Part shown: one piece after another, positions 1 to 11,169 of the stretch | Layout of the letters: the number at the start of each line of letters is the position of its first letter | Position numbering within the stretch: the stretch's first letter is position 1 | NCBI GenBank assembly: GCA_037501455.1 | Contig: CM074858.1 | Span: forward strand, 89,440,501-89,504,500 | Reading direction: 5' to 3' | Length of the DNA: 64,000 nucleotides | Source of the DNA: Lantana camara | Taxonomy: Eukaryota > Streptophyta > Magnoliopsida > Lamiales > Verbenaceae | Translations under genes and position numbers: made by a program | The notes under the pieces: generated by a model | Databases searched by the model: none | Seen by the model: only the letters and a program-made list of their open reading frames with translations | What the model was told of the DNA's origin: nothing

Positions 1-1189
1 TTGTTAGTAAGTTGGAATGATATTCTGCGAAAAGAAGCACGCGGTCCTAGTATTAGTATTAATGCTATAAAATTGCCACACCACGTATAGCCCATGTATG
101 TCTTCTATTATATCTATGTAATTTTGTGTGTAGCACTATATATAGCCCATATATGTCTAATCTATGTTACATGAATGTTTTTAAAAATATTATATTTTCG
201 TATCATGCCATATGATATCATGTTGAACTTACATACAACATTCTTTAATTAAAAATTTAAAAAGAAATTCATATTATTATATTTATATTGTATCGTGTCC
301 ATATCGTTGTGCACGTGTCATTGCATCATAGTAACTAATATATACTTGGGCATGAGAGAGGGAGATAAAAGAGTTGTTGTCTTGGACTACATTTTGCCAT
401 TTTCGTTCTCTTTATAATCACCCATCATTTTTTCTCTAATTCTCTCTTTCCTCTACTTTTTTTTGCTTTTATTCATTGCAACTCGGTTGGATCACAACAA
501 ACAACGGAGTATAAACTTCTTTGATTAATAATAATAATAATATATTTAAATTCTTGAATTCGAAATTATTAATTTAGATAATATAATATCAAATAGTTAA
601 CTTTGTTTGACATCTTTAAGTTCGCTATGAGATTCGTACATATATATAAGTAAATATATGCATCTACATTTATCCACATATATGTATATATATTATCATG
701 ACCAAAATAGTGTGCACTATTAATTACACTTGTAAATTTGGTGAAAGAAAATAGGAAAGAATTATTAAATTAAATGAAATTTCAGAATATATTTCGATCT
801 TGAAGATGTAGATTGCTAAGAATATACATATATGTATATATAAAGAATGATTAAAGAATACCTCCTTGAATTCATGGTGTTTCAGAGTAATTCCACTTTT
901 CTCTATGCAAAATTTTCTGACTGCTGCAGCAGAGAGAGAGAGAGAGAGTGAGAGAGACCTATATTTCGTTGATTTTGACACTAGCATCATCATATTTTCG
1001 CCATTCCTCTGTCTCTCTGCATATACATACATATTATATATATTTAGTGGTCATTTCTTAGTCTAATTATCCATCAAAACAGCAGTCTTTCTGGCAATTT
1101 GATTTGGCAGTAAAAGACTACAAGGCCTCAATCCTGGACTGCTTACCTCATTGGATAATGCTCCCTATCTCCACTTTCTCTCGATTATC
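1..1189. other. AT-rich intergenic DNA, no gene seen
   Basis: Both strands contain only short open frames in AT-rich sequence with no recognisable protein motif. An imperfect (TAA)n run lies near 525-542 and an (AG)n microsatellite at about 930-957. No RNA gene or transposon end was recognised. Confidence 0.6.
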
Positions 1190-1198
1190 CTCTAAATT

Positions 1199-1362
1199 TA
1201 TGATGTACGGATACGAATACAGCGATACAGACATAACATGATAGAAATACGACGATATGAATTTTTTTTTAAATTTCTCATGTAAGGAATGTCCGACACA
1301 TTATCAAATACAAGTATCCGACACGATAAAATGATAGTTATAGAAATATTCGTACATCCTAG
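1199..1362. mobile_element. Short MITE of the GACACG-type family
   Basis: The two ends are inverted copies around GATGTACG (left TATGATGTACGG; right end read in reverse CTAGGATGTACG). The element is flanked by CTCTAAATT (1190-1198) and CTCCAAATT (1363-1371), a 9-bp target duplication with one mismatch. Inside it has GGATACG and TCCGACACG repeats around a T-rich core. This layout matches the longer element at 4103-4631, so the two look like diverged members of one non-autonomous family. The duplication length suggests hAT or Mutator mobilisation; no transposase is present. Confidence 0.55.
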
Positions 1363-1371
1363 CTCCAAATT

Positions 1372-1904
1372 CACCATTTCTTGACACACACACACATATA
1401 TATATATTCTTAAGTGTAATCATCTATTTCTTTTCCATATCTCTGGAGATCTCTTCTCATTCTCTGTCTCTCTCATTAAATTTGTAGTTTGCTTTTTCTG
1501 CAATTTAATACAGAGAAAGAGACTAACAAACCATTTAGAGAAAACTTGTAGCTACGACCAACGTTACTTGACTGCATACCTACTGTATTTATACATCAAC
1601 TACCGATTGTATTTATTATACATACCACAATATTGTATTCAATGTTTATTCACAGTTAATGCAAAATTCTGTTGGTAAAGTTACTTCTATTATTGATAGC
1701 TGCGGTCTAAAAAATTCGAACATAAAAGTATTCATTAATCGTACAAAATTTTAAAATAGTCGACCATTAATTAATTAAATAATAATCGTTGGAAGGAAAG
1801 GATTACTGGAGATCATAGATAAAACCTGATTTTGAGAGCGGTGGAACAGTGGAGTTTTAACTTTTAAATTTCCTGATCAGTTATGTTTGATGAGACTCAA
1901 ATAC
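1372..1904. other. Intergenic DNA, nothing recognised
   Basis: AT-rich sequence with a short (CA)n/(TA)n run at 1385-1408. No open frame with protein-like content and no repeat ends were found. Confidence 0.5.
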
Positions 1905-2710
1905 GTTCGTGACATGTAAGAGATACGTGGCCCAATCCTTGCATCACGGCATGGCGCATCAAGGACACTTCAAATCATCCCTCGCAATTGGGTATTTCCC
2001 TCGAGAAAGTGATCGTCCCATCTTCCCAAGGGACCTTAGCTTTCCCGAGCGTATGAACAAGATTTCAGATACGGATACCGCTCAACCCTCGGGAGGGCTC
2101 CAAATTGACCCTCGAGAGCACTCCCCCGACATCACGAGGGTAAAGCTATTCTCTTCATGATCATGCTTTTGGCCCAGGCGTCCCCTCGGAGCAAGCGAGC
2201 CTACAAAGCCCTTATCCAAACCCGAGCGTGCTTGACCCTCGGTAACAACCCAAAAAGCTCTCTGACACATAGTACATGCCCGCGCACCTGCCACTGTTGC
2301 CGCCACCAACCTTTTCACAGGCTTTTGCAGGAGATCCCTTTCAGAGACTCCTCATTGCGCTACGTGTCTAGGGCAACATCAATGCAGGACCACATGATAA
2401 CAATTATCAAAAGAGCCTTGACTCTCAACTATAAATACTCAGATCTCTCACATACTCCGTAAGCAAGCTTCATTCTCTCCAGCTCTGTTTTACATACTTC
2501 ATCTTCTTCACCCCCACCATTTGACTTGAGCGTCGGAGAGCCAAATTGGGTCTAACCCCCCATTCCCCCAGCTTGGCCTTCTGACTCTTTTTGTATTTGT
2601 TCCTAGCAGGTAGAACCCTACCATTTCCGGCGACCTTTCGCCTAAACTTCCAGACTCCGTTTCACCTACCATACAAATTCTAAAGTGTTGGAGTTTACCA
2701 CCTTGGATCA
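1905..2710 (+). mobile_element. Tat-like LTR fragment
   Basis: This GC-richer block ends with the segment TTGACTTGAGCGTCGGAG followed by a CCCCC-rich stretch (2521-2565). Such a segment is typical of the R/U5 part of Tat-group Ty3/gypsy LTRs and recurs at 7169-7213. A TATA box (CTATAAATA, 2429-2437) lies about 90 bp upstream, consistent with U3/R order on the plus strand. The left boundary is a guess and no internal region follows. The open frames across it are LTR sequence, not genes. Confidence 0.5.
2429..2437 (+). promoter_or_regulatory. TATA box in Tat-like LTR
   Basis: CTATAAATA, followed about 30 bp later by a pyrimidine-rich putative start region. It would drive plus-strand transcription of the lost element. 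Confidence 0.45.
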
Positions 2711-2992
2711 GACACCACCAATATTATTATTTAGGATATAAAAATTTCAACAAAGACCTACTCAGTAGAATCGACAATGGAAATTCCCTTTTAAGGAAAA
2801 ATTATAAACGAAATGAGAAACATGCGTAGTTTGGAATATGAAATTGTCCAAACTCTTTTGATATAACACAATCAAGATTAGTGCATCCAAATCATTTATT
2901 ACCATTCGTATTCAAACTTTCATATTTTACCGGGAAAAAAGAAGTAATAAATAATTACACTTTGATACGCGTGAAAAAAGTAAAACTTACTA

Positions 2993-3260
2993 CGGGGAAT
3001 TTGAGAAAACTCCCCAATTGAGGGGTCAAATTTCTTTTAGCTCCCTATTTTCAAAAATGATGTATTAAAACTCAAGAATCGTGTATCTAAAACCCCAAAT
3101 GATGTATTTGAAATATAAGGAAAAAAATCATGTATCTAAATCCCAGAATCGTGTATATAAATCCCAGAATCGTGTATCTAAAACCCCAAATGATATATTT
3201 AAAAATGGGAAGCAAACTCAAAATTTTTCAACTCATGGGGAGTTTTCTCAAAAACCCCCA
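2993..3260. mobile_element. 268-bp MITE with 8-bp target duplication
   Basis: The termini share a perfect 17-bp inverted core, TTTGAGAAAACTCCCCA, with partly matching outer bases. The element is flanked on both sides by ACTTACTA (2985-2992 and 3261-3268). Inside, short direct repeats around CGTGTATCTAAA and CCCAAATGATGTAT recur several times. The 8-bp duplication suggests hAT-type mobilisation. It carries no coding capacity; the open frame at 3081-3269 is a by-product of the internal repeats. Confidence 0.8.
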
Positions 3261-3268
3261 ACTTACTA

Positions 3269-3595
3269 AGATAGGAAATTCTATTAATTTAAGAGTACCA
3301 TAGCATGGTCCTCTAATGATAGTCGTTGCTTTCATCAACTTTATGGGTTTTAGTCACTTTTTTTTTATAATCAGGTATGGCTGTGCGAGTGGGACCCACT
3401 ATTCATTTTTCTTGTGCTGCAATTAATAAGAGTTCTCCTCATACTCCAAATCATCAATCATGTGGGTTTTAAGACCCAAAAACTTGCATATTAATTAGTT
3501 AAAATCCGTTGATTTAGTTTCCTCGCTTGAGTATTATTCTTGACTCGATTTTTCTTTTTTCCTTTCTTATAGCAAAAGGTTGAATCTCTAATTCT
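3269..3595. other. Intergenic DNA, nothing recognised
   Basis: AT-rich spacer between the 268-bp MITE and the SINE remnant, without supported features. Confidence 0.5.
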
Positions 3596-3602
3596 AAGGA
3601 CC

Positions 3603-3695
3603 CCACACCTCAGTCCAACAAAGCAAGTGGGAGGAGATAAATCAGGTACTCAACAAGTGGAAGGAGGTAAATCAGGTACTTAGAGGTCCGTTAAG
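3603..3695 (-). mobile_element. 3' part of a split SINE
   Basis: This is the probable tail of the tRNA-derived SINE whose head is at 6631-6803; the two are separated by the solo LTR at 3696-6625. It contains two imperfect copies of a roughly 30-bp unit ending AAATCAGGTACT. The flanks TTCTAAGGAC (before 3603) and TTCTAGGAC (after 6803) could be the SINE target duplication with one gap. That assignment is inference. Confidence 0.4.
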
Positions 3696-4102
3696 TGTAA
3701 CACCCCGTATTTTCAAATTATTCAGGTACGCATGCCACAAGTGTGAGTTTGAGAGTTAGAATTGTTAAGCATGCTTAATTGATTTATGAGACTAAGTGGA
3801 TTATGTGAATAATTGCCTAATTGCTTATGTGATCATTTTAATTACGATTCAATTTCTTAACATATGCACAATTTATACATTTCATCTCATAACATGTTTT
3901 CATATATATATATATATATACTTACTTAAACTTAAACTAATTTCATAAGAATAATATTTCCATTTCTTTATGCATTTATTCATGAAACATGCATTTATAT
4001 ATATATATATATATATATATAATGCATGTGTGTATATATATACATATATATATATAAAATAAGAGCACTAAATAATTATATACATAATATCTAACTTTAT
4101 AC

Positions 4103-4631
4103 CTATGTTGCACGGACACGGACACGGACACGGCGACACCGACACGACACGACACGGACACGGCGACACGGATTTTTTAAAAATTTTAGGACACGACACG
4201 GCTCCGACACGACTATATTTTATATAAATAAATATATTTTATATATAAATTAAAATACTTTATATAAAAATAAAAATAGTTTATAAGTATAATATAGATA
4301 AAATAAAATATTTTTAAAAAATATGTATAATTAAAAACTAGAATAAGTTTGTTATTTTAGTTTTCACCCCAAAAAATTCTAAAAATATTAAAAAATCCAT
4401 AAAAAACTTTATTTAATTAGAAAGTTTGCCCCGCCGTGTCCGAGCCGTGTCGGACACTTCACCCCGCCGTGTCCGACACCGTGTCCTATTTTTTTTTTTT
4501 AATTTTTTTTTTATTTCGGACACGTTTCAGCCGTGTCCGACACGTGTCCGAGCCGTGTCCGAGGCGTGTCCGTGCCGGACACGTGTCGGATACTGCATGG
4601 ACACTTTTTTTGCCGTGTCCGTGCTTTCTAG
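4103..4631. mobile_element. 529-bp GACACG-rich MITE inside solo LTR 1
   Basis: The ends are inverted copies, CTATGTTGCACGGACACGG on the left and, in reverse, CTAGAAAGCACGGACACGG on the right. An exact 8-bp duplication CTTTATAC occurs at 4095-4102 and 4632-4639. The arms are built of short GACACG and CGTGTC repeats that can fold back on each other around an AT-rich core. It has no coding capacity. The duplication length fits hAT-type mobilisation. Confidence 0.8.
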
Positions 4632-4873
4632 CTTTATACATATACATTATATATCTATAATTACATTACATTACATACACACAAGACTCATACACAAGAA
4701 CACACACTCTTTCTCTAATACACACACTAAACCCTTTCATTCATCATCTTCATCACACCTTTGATCTCCAAGTAAGAAGAGAAGGAGGAGTTGGATCATT
4801 CATCAAGAAACACTCGCATCATCATCTCCATCATCACCATTCATCATCTTCTTCCTTTTCTCTTCATTCCAAG

Positions 4874-6254
4874 GTTGGTATTGATTTCTTATGAGATGGT
4901 TTATGATGAATAGTTAGGGCTTAATGACTTGGTTGTGTATTCTTGATCTTGAACATGATTTTGTGATCTTATATGTGTGTATGTTGGATTTGAAGCATGA
5001 ATACTTTGAACTCTTGGCTTATTTGATAACATGGCTTAAATGAGTTTTGTATGATTAATTCAAGTGCTTATATGGTTGATTTATGTGTTGTAATTGAAGT
5101 ATTAGATGTATATTGGTGTTATGTGCTAGTTTTGAGTTGTTTAATTGTTGTTGGAAGGTTTGGGAGCCAATTTCCGACCCATGCCCTGTTTCGCCCTTTT
5201 TCCACCCTGATAGGCTACCCGGGCGGGTACTGTTGTCCAGAAAACTTTGGGACAGCTTTCCCCGGCTGGGGAACTTTTCCCTTGAACTTTACCCGGCCGG
5301 GTACCCCCTCATCCGAACTCCGATTGACCTGATTTTTGAACCCACGGAAACCTTTTGAAGTCTAAAAGAACTCCAATTAGATTCATCTCAATATCTCTTG
5401 TCATTTGTGAGATATAACCGTTTTATTTTGGTGTCTCCACTTTACCGAAAATCTGTAATCACCTAACTTCGAGCGTACGCCATTTTCTCCTCGTTTTGAA
5501 CTAGAATACGAGCCATATAACCTCCAGTTGGATTCATCTCAATATCTCTTGTCACTGATCATGCACATGTTATTGGGCCCCGAGGAAATGTGTGAATGGA
5601 GACCGGTTTAGCATCGGGCCAATGTATAACTAAGCCATTGCACAAAGTACTCATTGAGAATCTCTCACGCGATCGTTTAGTGTGGAAGGTGAGTTATTCT
5701 TGAGCCGATGGTGTTACCCCATCGAAGGAGCGGTTAGGAGTCATGAGCCCCCGTCTCGATATAGTATATTATTAGATGGTTCGGGTCTGCAGGTCTGACC
5801 ATCATGGAGGGAGAAGATTGGAAATTATTTTTATGATTATGATTATTATGATTAGGCACCGTGCGGGAAGGCCGGAACACGGATTGCCCAAACGATTATG
5901 TCTCATGTATATGACTCGCATGTATTAGTATGTATTGCATGATCACGTATTGAAAAGTATTATGTCACGTTTATTGTACACGGTCGGAGTTTGGTTGGAG
6001 AATTATGCATGCTCACTCGTCGAGCCATTATGATTATTATGGATTATGAACTTAATGAATTTAATATGAATTAGTCGTAAAGTCCAGGTAACAATTAGCT
6101 ATTCTTTTGCCCTTCACGGGAACTAATTTTAAATAAACCTTTGCTCGGGATTTATGACTTGCATGCGCATGTTTCTATATATATGTATAGCTCTTGCTCA
6201 CTCAGTCTTCTAGAGACTGATCCCTCTTTTTCCCACTTTTCCAATTCCTTGCAG
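4874..6254 (+). other. Predicted leader intron in solo LTR 1
   Basis: A donor-like AAG|GTTGGT at 4873/4874 and an acceptor CCTTGCAG|GT ending at 6254 match the positions of stronger splice sites in the other Tekay-type LTRs of this window. The acceptor follows the CAGTC/GACTG hairpin (6203-6219) and precedes the CTAGGCGGG box. This is a prediction from sequence comparison only. Confidence 0.4.
5216..5303. repeat. GC-rich inverted-repeat cluster, solo LTR 1
   Basis: Three short inverted repeats occur: TACCCGGGCGGGTA (5216-5229), TTCCCCGGCTGGGGAA (5258-5273) and the perfect palindrome TACCCGGCCGGGTA (5290-5303). They lie about 340 bases past the predicted donor. Confidence 0.85.
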
Positions 6255-6630
6255 GTTTGCTAGGCGGGAGTCAAGTCTTAGTGGTTGTCTCGAGTCTCAC
6301 TCGTACACTCAAGTCACAATTTACATTTATTATGATTAATTGTATGTTGAATTTAATTATGCTTATGAATTTAGGGCTTGTAGCCCATTGTTGTTTATGT
6401 TGAGCCTGTGAGCTATTGTTGTGATAAATTATTATTAATTGCTTCCGCATTGCACTCGTCAGGTTGTTGAATTAATTGGTACAGGGTTAGATTCCGCCTA
6501 GCCAGGGAGTTGTTTTTATTTTGTCACCCGTTCACTATGAGTCCGGTTCATGCTGGATCATCAATTTCATGTGTGGACTAGACTTATAGTGCGGGGATGT
6601 GGTGCCTATCGTTGCGGGTGCTACATTAAG

Positions 6631-6803
6631 GGGGAGGTGTGCTCCACACAAGTGTATAAGGAGCCCACCCTCAAAGCCCATATTGAACTCAAGAATAAAG
6701 TTCCCACACTGCAGCCTGTGGAAATTGAACCTTGCACCTCGTAGCATTTCTGCCCCTCCGAAACCAACTGAGCTACGCCCTGTGGGCTTTTTTTTCCCCC
6801 CTT
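6631..6803 (-). mobile_element. tRNA-derived SINE head
   Basis: On the minus strand there is an A box TAGCTCAGTTGG (6764-6775) and a B box GGTTCAATTTCC (6720-6731) at tRNA-like spacing, followed by a tRNA-unrelated region. Together these are the RNA polymerase III promoter of a plant SINE. It is not a tRNA gene because no acceptor stem or anticodon arm closes. Solo LTR 1 inserted at its 3' side and split it from 3603-3695. Confidence 0.6.
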
Positions 6804-6810
6804 TCTAGGA

Positions 6811-7309
6811 CTATAGCATGAGGCATCTAATTTGATATAGGAATATCTCGAATTGTCTATTTGCGTTATGTATTGCCACGTGGTAGATTTTTTGAAGTCT
6901 TCGTTGGATAATCACTCCACGACGGATGTTTCAACTCAAGGCTCCTCTTTCAACTGAGTATTTATAGTATGGGATGCTTCCTCTTAGTTATTTGCCTGAT
7001 TAATCTTCCCTCGAGTTAGGTGGTCCTTCGACTAACAGATTTTTCGAGCAGACGATCGATTGGACCCAAAGTGACAAGTATAGGGCCAAAAAGGGTTCAA
7101 CCCCCCAAATTCTCTTAATTTACCACACTCTCACCTACCACTTTCTTATCGACCTCTTATTGAGCAATTTGACTGAATTGAGCGTCGGAGTGCCAAAAAG
7201 GGTCCCACCCCCCAAATTCTCTTATTTTAGCCTTTGAGTTCACATTTACTCATCCTTGCATCTTTTAGGACATTTAGGTCTTCATCAATTATAAATTCTT
7301 GGGTGATTA
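6811..7309 (+). mobile_element. Tat-like LTR (3' part) of element F
   Basis: The segment TTGAGCGTCGGAGTGCC followed by a CCCCCC stretch (7176-7213) is the same block as at 2521-2565. Another CCAAAAAGGGTTCAACCCCC copy lies about 100 bp upstream (7087 onward), so there is a local duplication. Solo LTR 2 inserted just before the gag leader, which resumes at 9746. The upstream limit of this LTR is not visible. Confidence 0.45.
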
Positions 7310-7888
7310 TGTAACGCCCCAAATTCCGGAAGTTTAGGTAAGCACGCCACTTGCGGGTCTTCGGGAGTTGGGGGGGGGGTTTAATTTTATATATTTACTT
7401 GCTTATTATAATTTCATTACATTACTATGTGCATTATACATTCCTATGTAATTATATGAATTAGTTTTAATATGGAATTCGTGAATTAAGTGATAATGTG
7501 CTTAATTGTCTCATACGACTTTAAGGGATCATCTCATAAATTTATGGACTTAATTGCATTTTCATGATTTGGGAGTTAGATGTCTAATTATTAAAGATGA
7601 TACTTGATTGCATTCATTTAAATGCATGAGGGACTAATATGCAATTAGGTTGGTTTTAGGCTTGTAGTGGATGATATAATATATCATATATGCATTCTTC
7701 TCCCACACACTCTCATACAATACATTACATACAAGAGAACACACACACACCTAGTGAGAATCGGTATTTACACCTAAGAGAGGAAGGAAGATTTCATCTA
7801 ATCTCAAGCTATAATTGAAGAACTTTGGAGCTAAGATCATCAACATCATCACATCTTCACCTCATCATTTCTTTTCCTTCATTTCAAG

Positions 7889-9399
7889 GCATGTATGAAA
7901 GCATTGCTTGAGCTCTTGATTATTTGGTTGAGTAGGGTTTGATGATTGATTGATGCTTTCATGTTTATTCTTGACTAGAAGCATGTTTAGGTCTTTTTCC
8001 CTTCAAGATTTGCATGAAACATGAAGTTATAAGGAAGTTGGATTATATGAGATTTTATGGGTTTCTTTTGATGAATCTTGATGATCAATGTATGATATGG
8101 ATACATGTTTCCTCAAGTGTTGATTGCAATTGTTGGTTGAAATTTGGTGTTTGGGTTGGTTTTGCATGGAAACCCCTGTTTTCTTGCCCTGTTTTTCTGT
8201 TACGGGCAGTTGACACGGAGGTGTCACTTTTCCCTTCTTCAGCGTGACACGGGGGTGCTTGATGGGTTGATTTTCTGTACCGTGACACGGGGGTGTCACG
8301 GATTGCTTTGTATTGGTGACACGGGCGTGTCACATTCTGTTCGCATGCTTGTTGCCCGCTGTACTGTGACACGGGGGTGTCACGGCTTAGTGCATTTTGG
8401 TGACACGGGCGTGTCACCCTCTGTTTTCATGTATATTGTTTTGCGTGCATGGCTGTACGTGTATGCGTTATATACTTGGTTTATTGACAATCATGCTCGT
8501 ATTTGACATTCATTAAATCGTTATTGCATAACATATTGGCGCATGACTTTGCCGTTCATCATAATTGGTTCATTCGAGTCGAGTCTTATTTCACACTTGT
8601 CCTTGTTGCACAGATCACGGTTCCGGTTTCGTGGAGCCCGCTCTGTAGGGTGTTCTCTGGCTTTCTTTTGGTTGGTTTGTCAAGGTGGGGTTTAAATTCT
8701 AGATAATTAGAACCCTTACAACCCCTATGTGACTATTTCGGCCAAAATGTATATATATATATCTATAGTTTGCGAACTTTATGATTTTCAAATGATTTAG
8801 CAAAACCGATTGATTGATTGATTGATTGATTGACGGATTGATTGTTTTGGCGAGTCATTGAATTGTACTGTGGGCCCGAAGATAGTGGCTCAAGTCAACC
8901 GGGAAAGCATGGGCTAACGGGTAACTCGAGTGCTATCCTCACCAAATGGGATGACCCCTGAACCCCCTAGGAGATTAGGGGAGGAAGGAGTTCCGGGCTT
9001 AGGGATTCATGTACCCTCTGCCCAGACTGATTGGATGGTGGGGCCTTGCAATCCCACCATCACCCGGAGGAAGAAGGAGTCACTGAAACTGCTAATTGTG
9101 CACAGTAAATAATTGCTTGATCACCTAATCACCTAATAATTGATTGATTGTACACGGTCGGAGTAAGGTTGGAGAATTGCCCTCACTCGCTGGGCCACCT
9201 ATTGATTGTATTGAACTGAATTAATTGATAAATTGAATTAGTTGTAACCTCGGGCGATAGTACCTTCTACTCTAATAATTATGTTTGATTTCCTAAAATT
9301 ATTACCCGAGATTATAACTTGCATGTATGTGCGCATATATCTATTTATACCCCTCGCTTAGTCCGTTTGGACTGACACCTCAACTTTTTAGTTTTGCAG
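7889..9399 (+). other. Predicted leader intron in solo LTR 2
   Basis: The acceptor TTTTGCAG|GT ends at 9399, just after the AGTCC/GGACT hairpin and before GTGCTAGGCGGG. The donor position aligns to CAAG|GCATGT (7888/7889), which has GC instead of GT, so this copy may have lost the site or use a GC donor. Confidence 0.35.
8211..8418. repeat. GTGACACGG..GTGTCAC inverted-repeat cluster, solo LTR 2
   Basis: Six units occur: 8211-8226, 8244-8260 (decayed), 8282-8299, 8316-8333, 8366-8383 and 8399-8418. The typical unit is GTGACACGGGCGTGTCAC, a 7-8 bp stem around a 4-base G-rich centre. Confidence 0.9.
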
Positions 9400-9745
9400 G
9401 TTCGTGCTAGGCGGGAATTAGAGTCTCATGTCTTTTATTCGGGTCTAGCACTGTACCTTCATACTTGTACATGTGTTGATACTAGTTATTTTGTAGTGAT
9501 ATGATTTGTCGGTACCTATAAGTAAATATGTAAATATGGTACCTATATGTATTGAATGCTTTTGCTTCCGCTATTTTTATTGCTCTTAGTTGTTTTGGTT
9601 TTTTTTAGGGTACCCGCCTAGCCTTGTGTTTTTTTTTATTGTCTCCCGTTCGCCATAGCTTCGGTTTATGTATGGATTGACCGTTTCATATGTGGATTGG
9701 AGCTATGGTGCGGGGGATGTGGCGCCTGGCGTTCCGGGTGTTACA

Positions 9746-10422
9746 GATTAGGTGTCCACGTCTGCAAATAACTCACTAGCCAGATTTGGACACCATTATC
9801 TTGACGTCATCTGTGGGAAACTTGATCTAAAAGTTATATAAACATCAAAGATGGTTCAAACACGCTACAACCGTTGAGTTTATGGAGAAAACAGAGGGAA
9901 AATCTTCCTGGATATCAATATAGCCAGGGCATGGTATCCTCCTCCTCCTGCCCCCTAGGTGGCGAACAATCATGTTGGCGCGCCACAAAGAGTGGTATTA
10001 CCAGAGGCGGAGCTTACCGTCTACTTTGAACTATCTTAAGCAAAAGCTCTCGCCTCTGCGAGAGAGAATAGGGAGGGTAACATGCCAGAAATGCCAAGGG
10101 TCAGCCCTTACGCTACCATATATCCAACCGTGGCGTATCCATCTTCCTATGCACAACCCATCCAATATGCAGTCCAACAACCAGGTTACTGGGGTATAGA
10201 TAGCCCACATACTCTCAAACTTATCTTGTTTCACCTCCCTTGCCTATTTACGTCATGAATATTACTGGAACACAACAACATGTCCATCATGATGCTCAGT
10301 CTGGAGAACATGCAGGGGATAGTGGCAATCCCTGTCGGGATCCTGGAAGGAGGCCTACTGCCATAGAACAAGAAGAGGATATTGCTGGGTGGTGGGCCCA
10401 GAACAGTAGCAGTTCGGAACCA
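9746..10422 (+). pseudogene. Tat-like gag start (element F), broken
   Basis: After the duplication GATTA comes a leader with GACGTCATCTGTGGGAA (near 9813-9829). This string is typical of the region just after the LTR in Tat-group Ty3/gypsy elements. A start codon at 9851 opens a gag-like reading (MVQTRYNR then a stop), and fragments in other frames up to 10422 include proline-, tyrosine- and glutamine-rich stretches. Several stops and frameshifts make it non-functional. It is cut at 10422 by the copia LTR, and the rest of gag-pol is not in the window. Family assignment rests on the leader motif and the upstream LTR block. Confidence 0.5.
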
Positions 10423-10940
10423 TGCTTTTAAAATTTTTCTCTAATATACAGGTATTAAAATATTTCTAAAATATTTAAATACAAACAACCGAAGACTAGC
10501 CGGAACTACTCAAGTATATACATGCAATTGATAATAAATTTTAAATCACAAAGGAGATAAATAAAGCATGCAATTAACACTTAAGAGCACCTAATTCATC
10601 ATGCTTAAATAAAAACTATAAAAAATACCTTTCACCGAAGATGGCTACTGCTCCCGGAATTCGCCTCCCGAGAATCCGATATCCGATTCCCCAGGGACAC
10701 CCTCGGAGTGTGGGCTCCGAAAGTATTTCTCTAAATACTTAGAGAAAATAAAACTTTAAACTAAAAAACCCTTTTCAGGGTTTATTCTCCCGAAATTAGG
10801 CGTTTATATATAAACACCTAATTAAAATTAATTCCAAAATAAATCAGAATTAACTAGGAGAATGGGATATGGTTTCAAAACCGAGAGCTCAGCCAAAACC
10901 TTTCCCAAAGTTGGATGGAAGAAATGATATGCCAAGGCCC

Positions 10941-10950
10941 CTATTTATAG
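10941..10950 (-). promoter_or_regulatory. TATA box of copia LTR
   Basis: CTATAAATAG on the minus strand, flanked by CCC/GGG in the typical way of plant copia LTR promoters. Transcription would run leftward. Confidence 0.6.
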
Positions 10951-11089
10951 GGGAAAAACCGAGGGCAAAATAGTAATTTCACCCCCCACTTACGTGTGCA
11001 ACTTGGACATGAAAACCAAGGTGACCACGTCGTAGATCTCAGAGCCACGAGTCCAACGCCGTCGAGAACGCGCCAATCCATAGCGTCAC

Positions 11090-11169
11090 GCGCCGCCTTA
11101 AGGCGGCGCTTGTGTAACACCTTCGGCCTAGGGTTTCGGGTGACGTGGCCGATTCTCATTCGGCCACGT
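11090..11169. repeat. Perfect GC-rich inverted repeats in copia LTR
   Basis: GCGCCGCCTTAAGGCGGCGC (11090-11109) is a perfect 20-bp palindrome. At 11143-11169 the arms ACGTGGCCGA and TCGGCCACGT form a 10-bp stem with a 7-base loop. They lie on the upstream side of the minus-strand TATA box, 140 to 230 bp from it. Confidence 0.9.

Larger units (their letters stand above)
3696..6625 (+). mobile_element. Solo LTR 1, Tekay-type Ty3/gypsy
   Basis: The sequence starts TGTAACACCCCG, ends GGGTGCTACA, and is flanked by a perfect 5-bp duplication TTAAG (3691-3695 and 6626-6630). No internal region is present, so it is a solo LTR left by LTR-LTR recombination. It is 2930 bp long including a nested MITE (4103-4631). 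The end is nearly the same as the 5' LTR end of element D (47150-47179), including the GCGGGGATGTGG block. It also carries the shared hairpin and the CTAGGCGGG box near 6203-6267. The plus orientation is set by those shared blocks. Confidence 0.9.
7310..9745 (+). mobile_element. Solo LTR 2, Tekay-type Ty3/gypsy
   Basis: It starts TGTAACGCCCC, ends GGGTGTTACA, and is flanked by a perfect duplication GATTA (7305-7309 and 9746-9750). It is 2436 bp long with no internal region. It is clearly related to the D LTRs: both share the TATA-like ATAATATATCATATAT stretch (near 7676-7691 and 51127-51142) and the segment GGTTTAAATTCTAGATA (8690-8706 and 46125-46141). A (GATT)n run lies at about 8810-8833. 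Open frames across it are not genes. Confidence 0.92.

Noticed and set aside
1909..2462. Overlapping frames on both strands in a GC-richer block
   Set aside because: The block matches Tat-like LTR signals (TATA box, GAGCGTCGGAG segment), and no domain is recognisable.
4426..4764. Frames with repeated RVRAVS-like peptides
   Set aside because: They are translations of the GTGTCCGAG repeats of a MITE arm.
6720..6775. Possible tRNA gene on the minus strand
   Set aside because: A and B boxes are present, but no closing acceptor stem or anticodon arm can be drawn, and the downstream sequence is SINE-like.
8211..8418. Regularly spaced repeats that could suggest a CRISPR-like array
   Set aside because: Units are short palindromes with irregular, non-unique spacing inside a plant LTR; there are no cas genes and the genome is eukaryotic.
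8085..8506. Open frames of 110-120 codons on both strands
   Set aside because: They are produced by the GTGACACGG repeat units in solo LTR 2; there is no protein-like composition.
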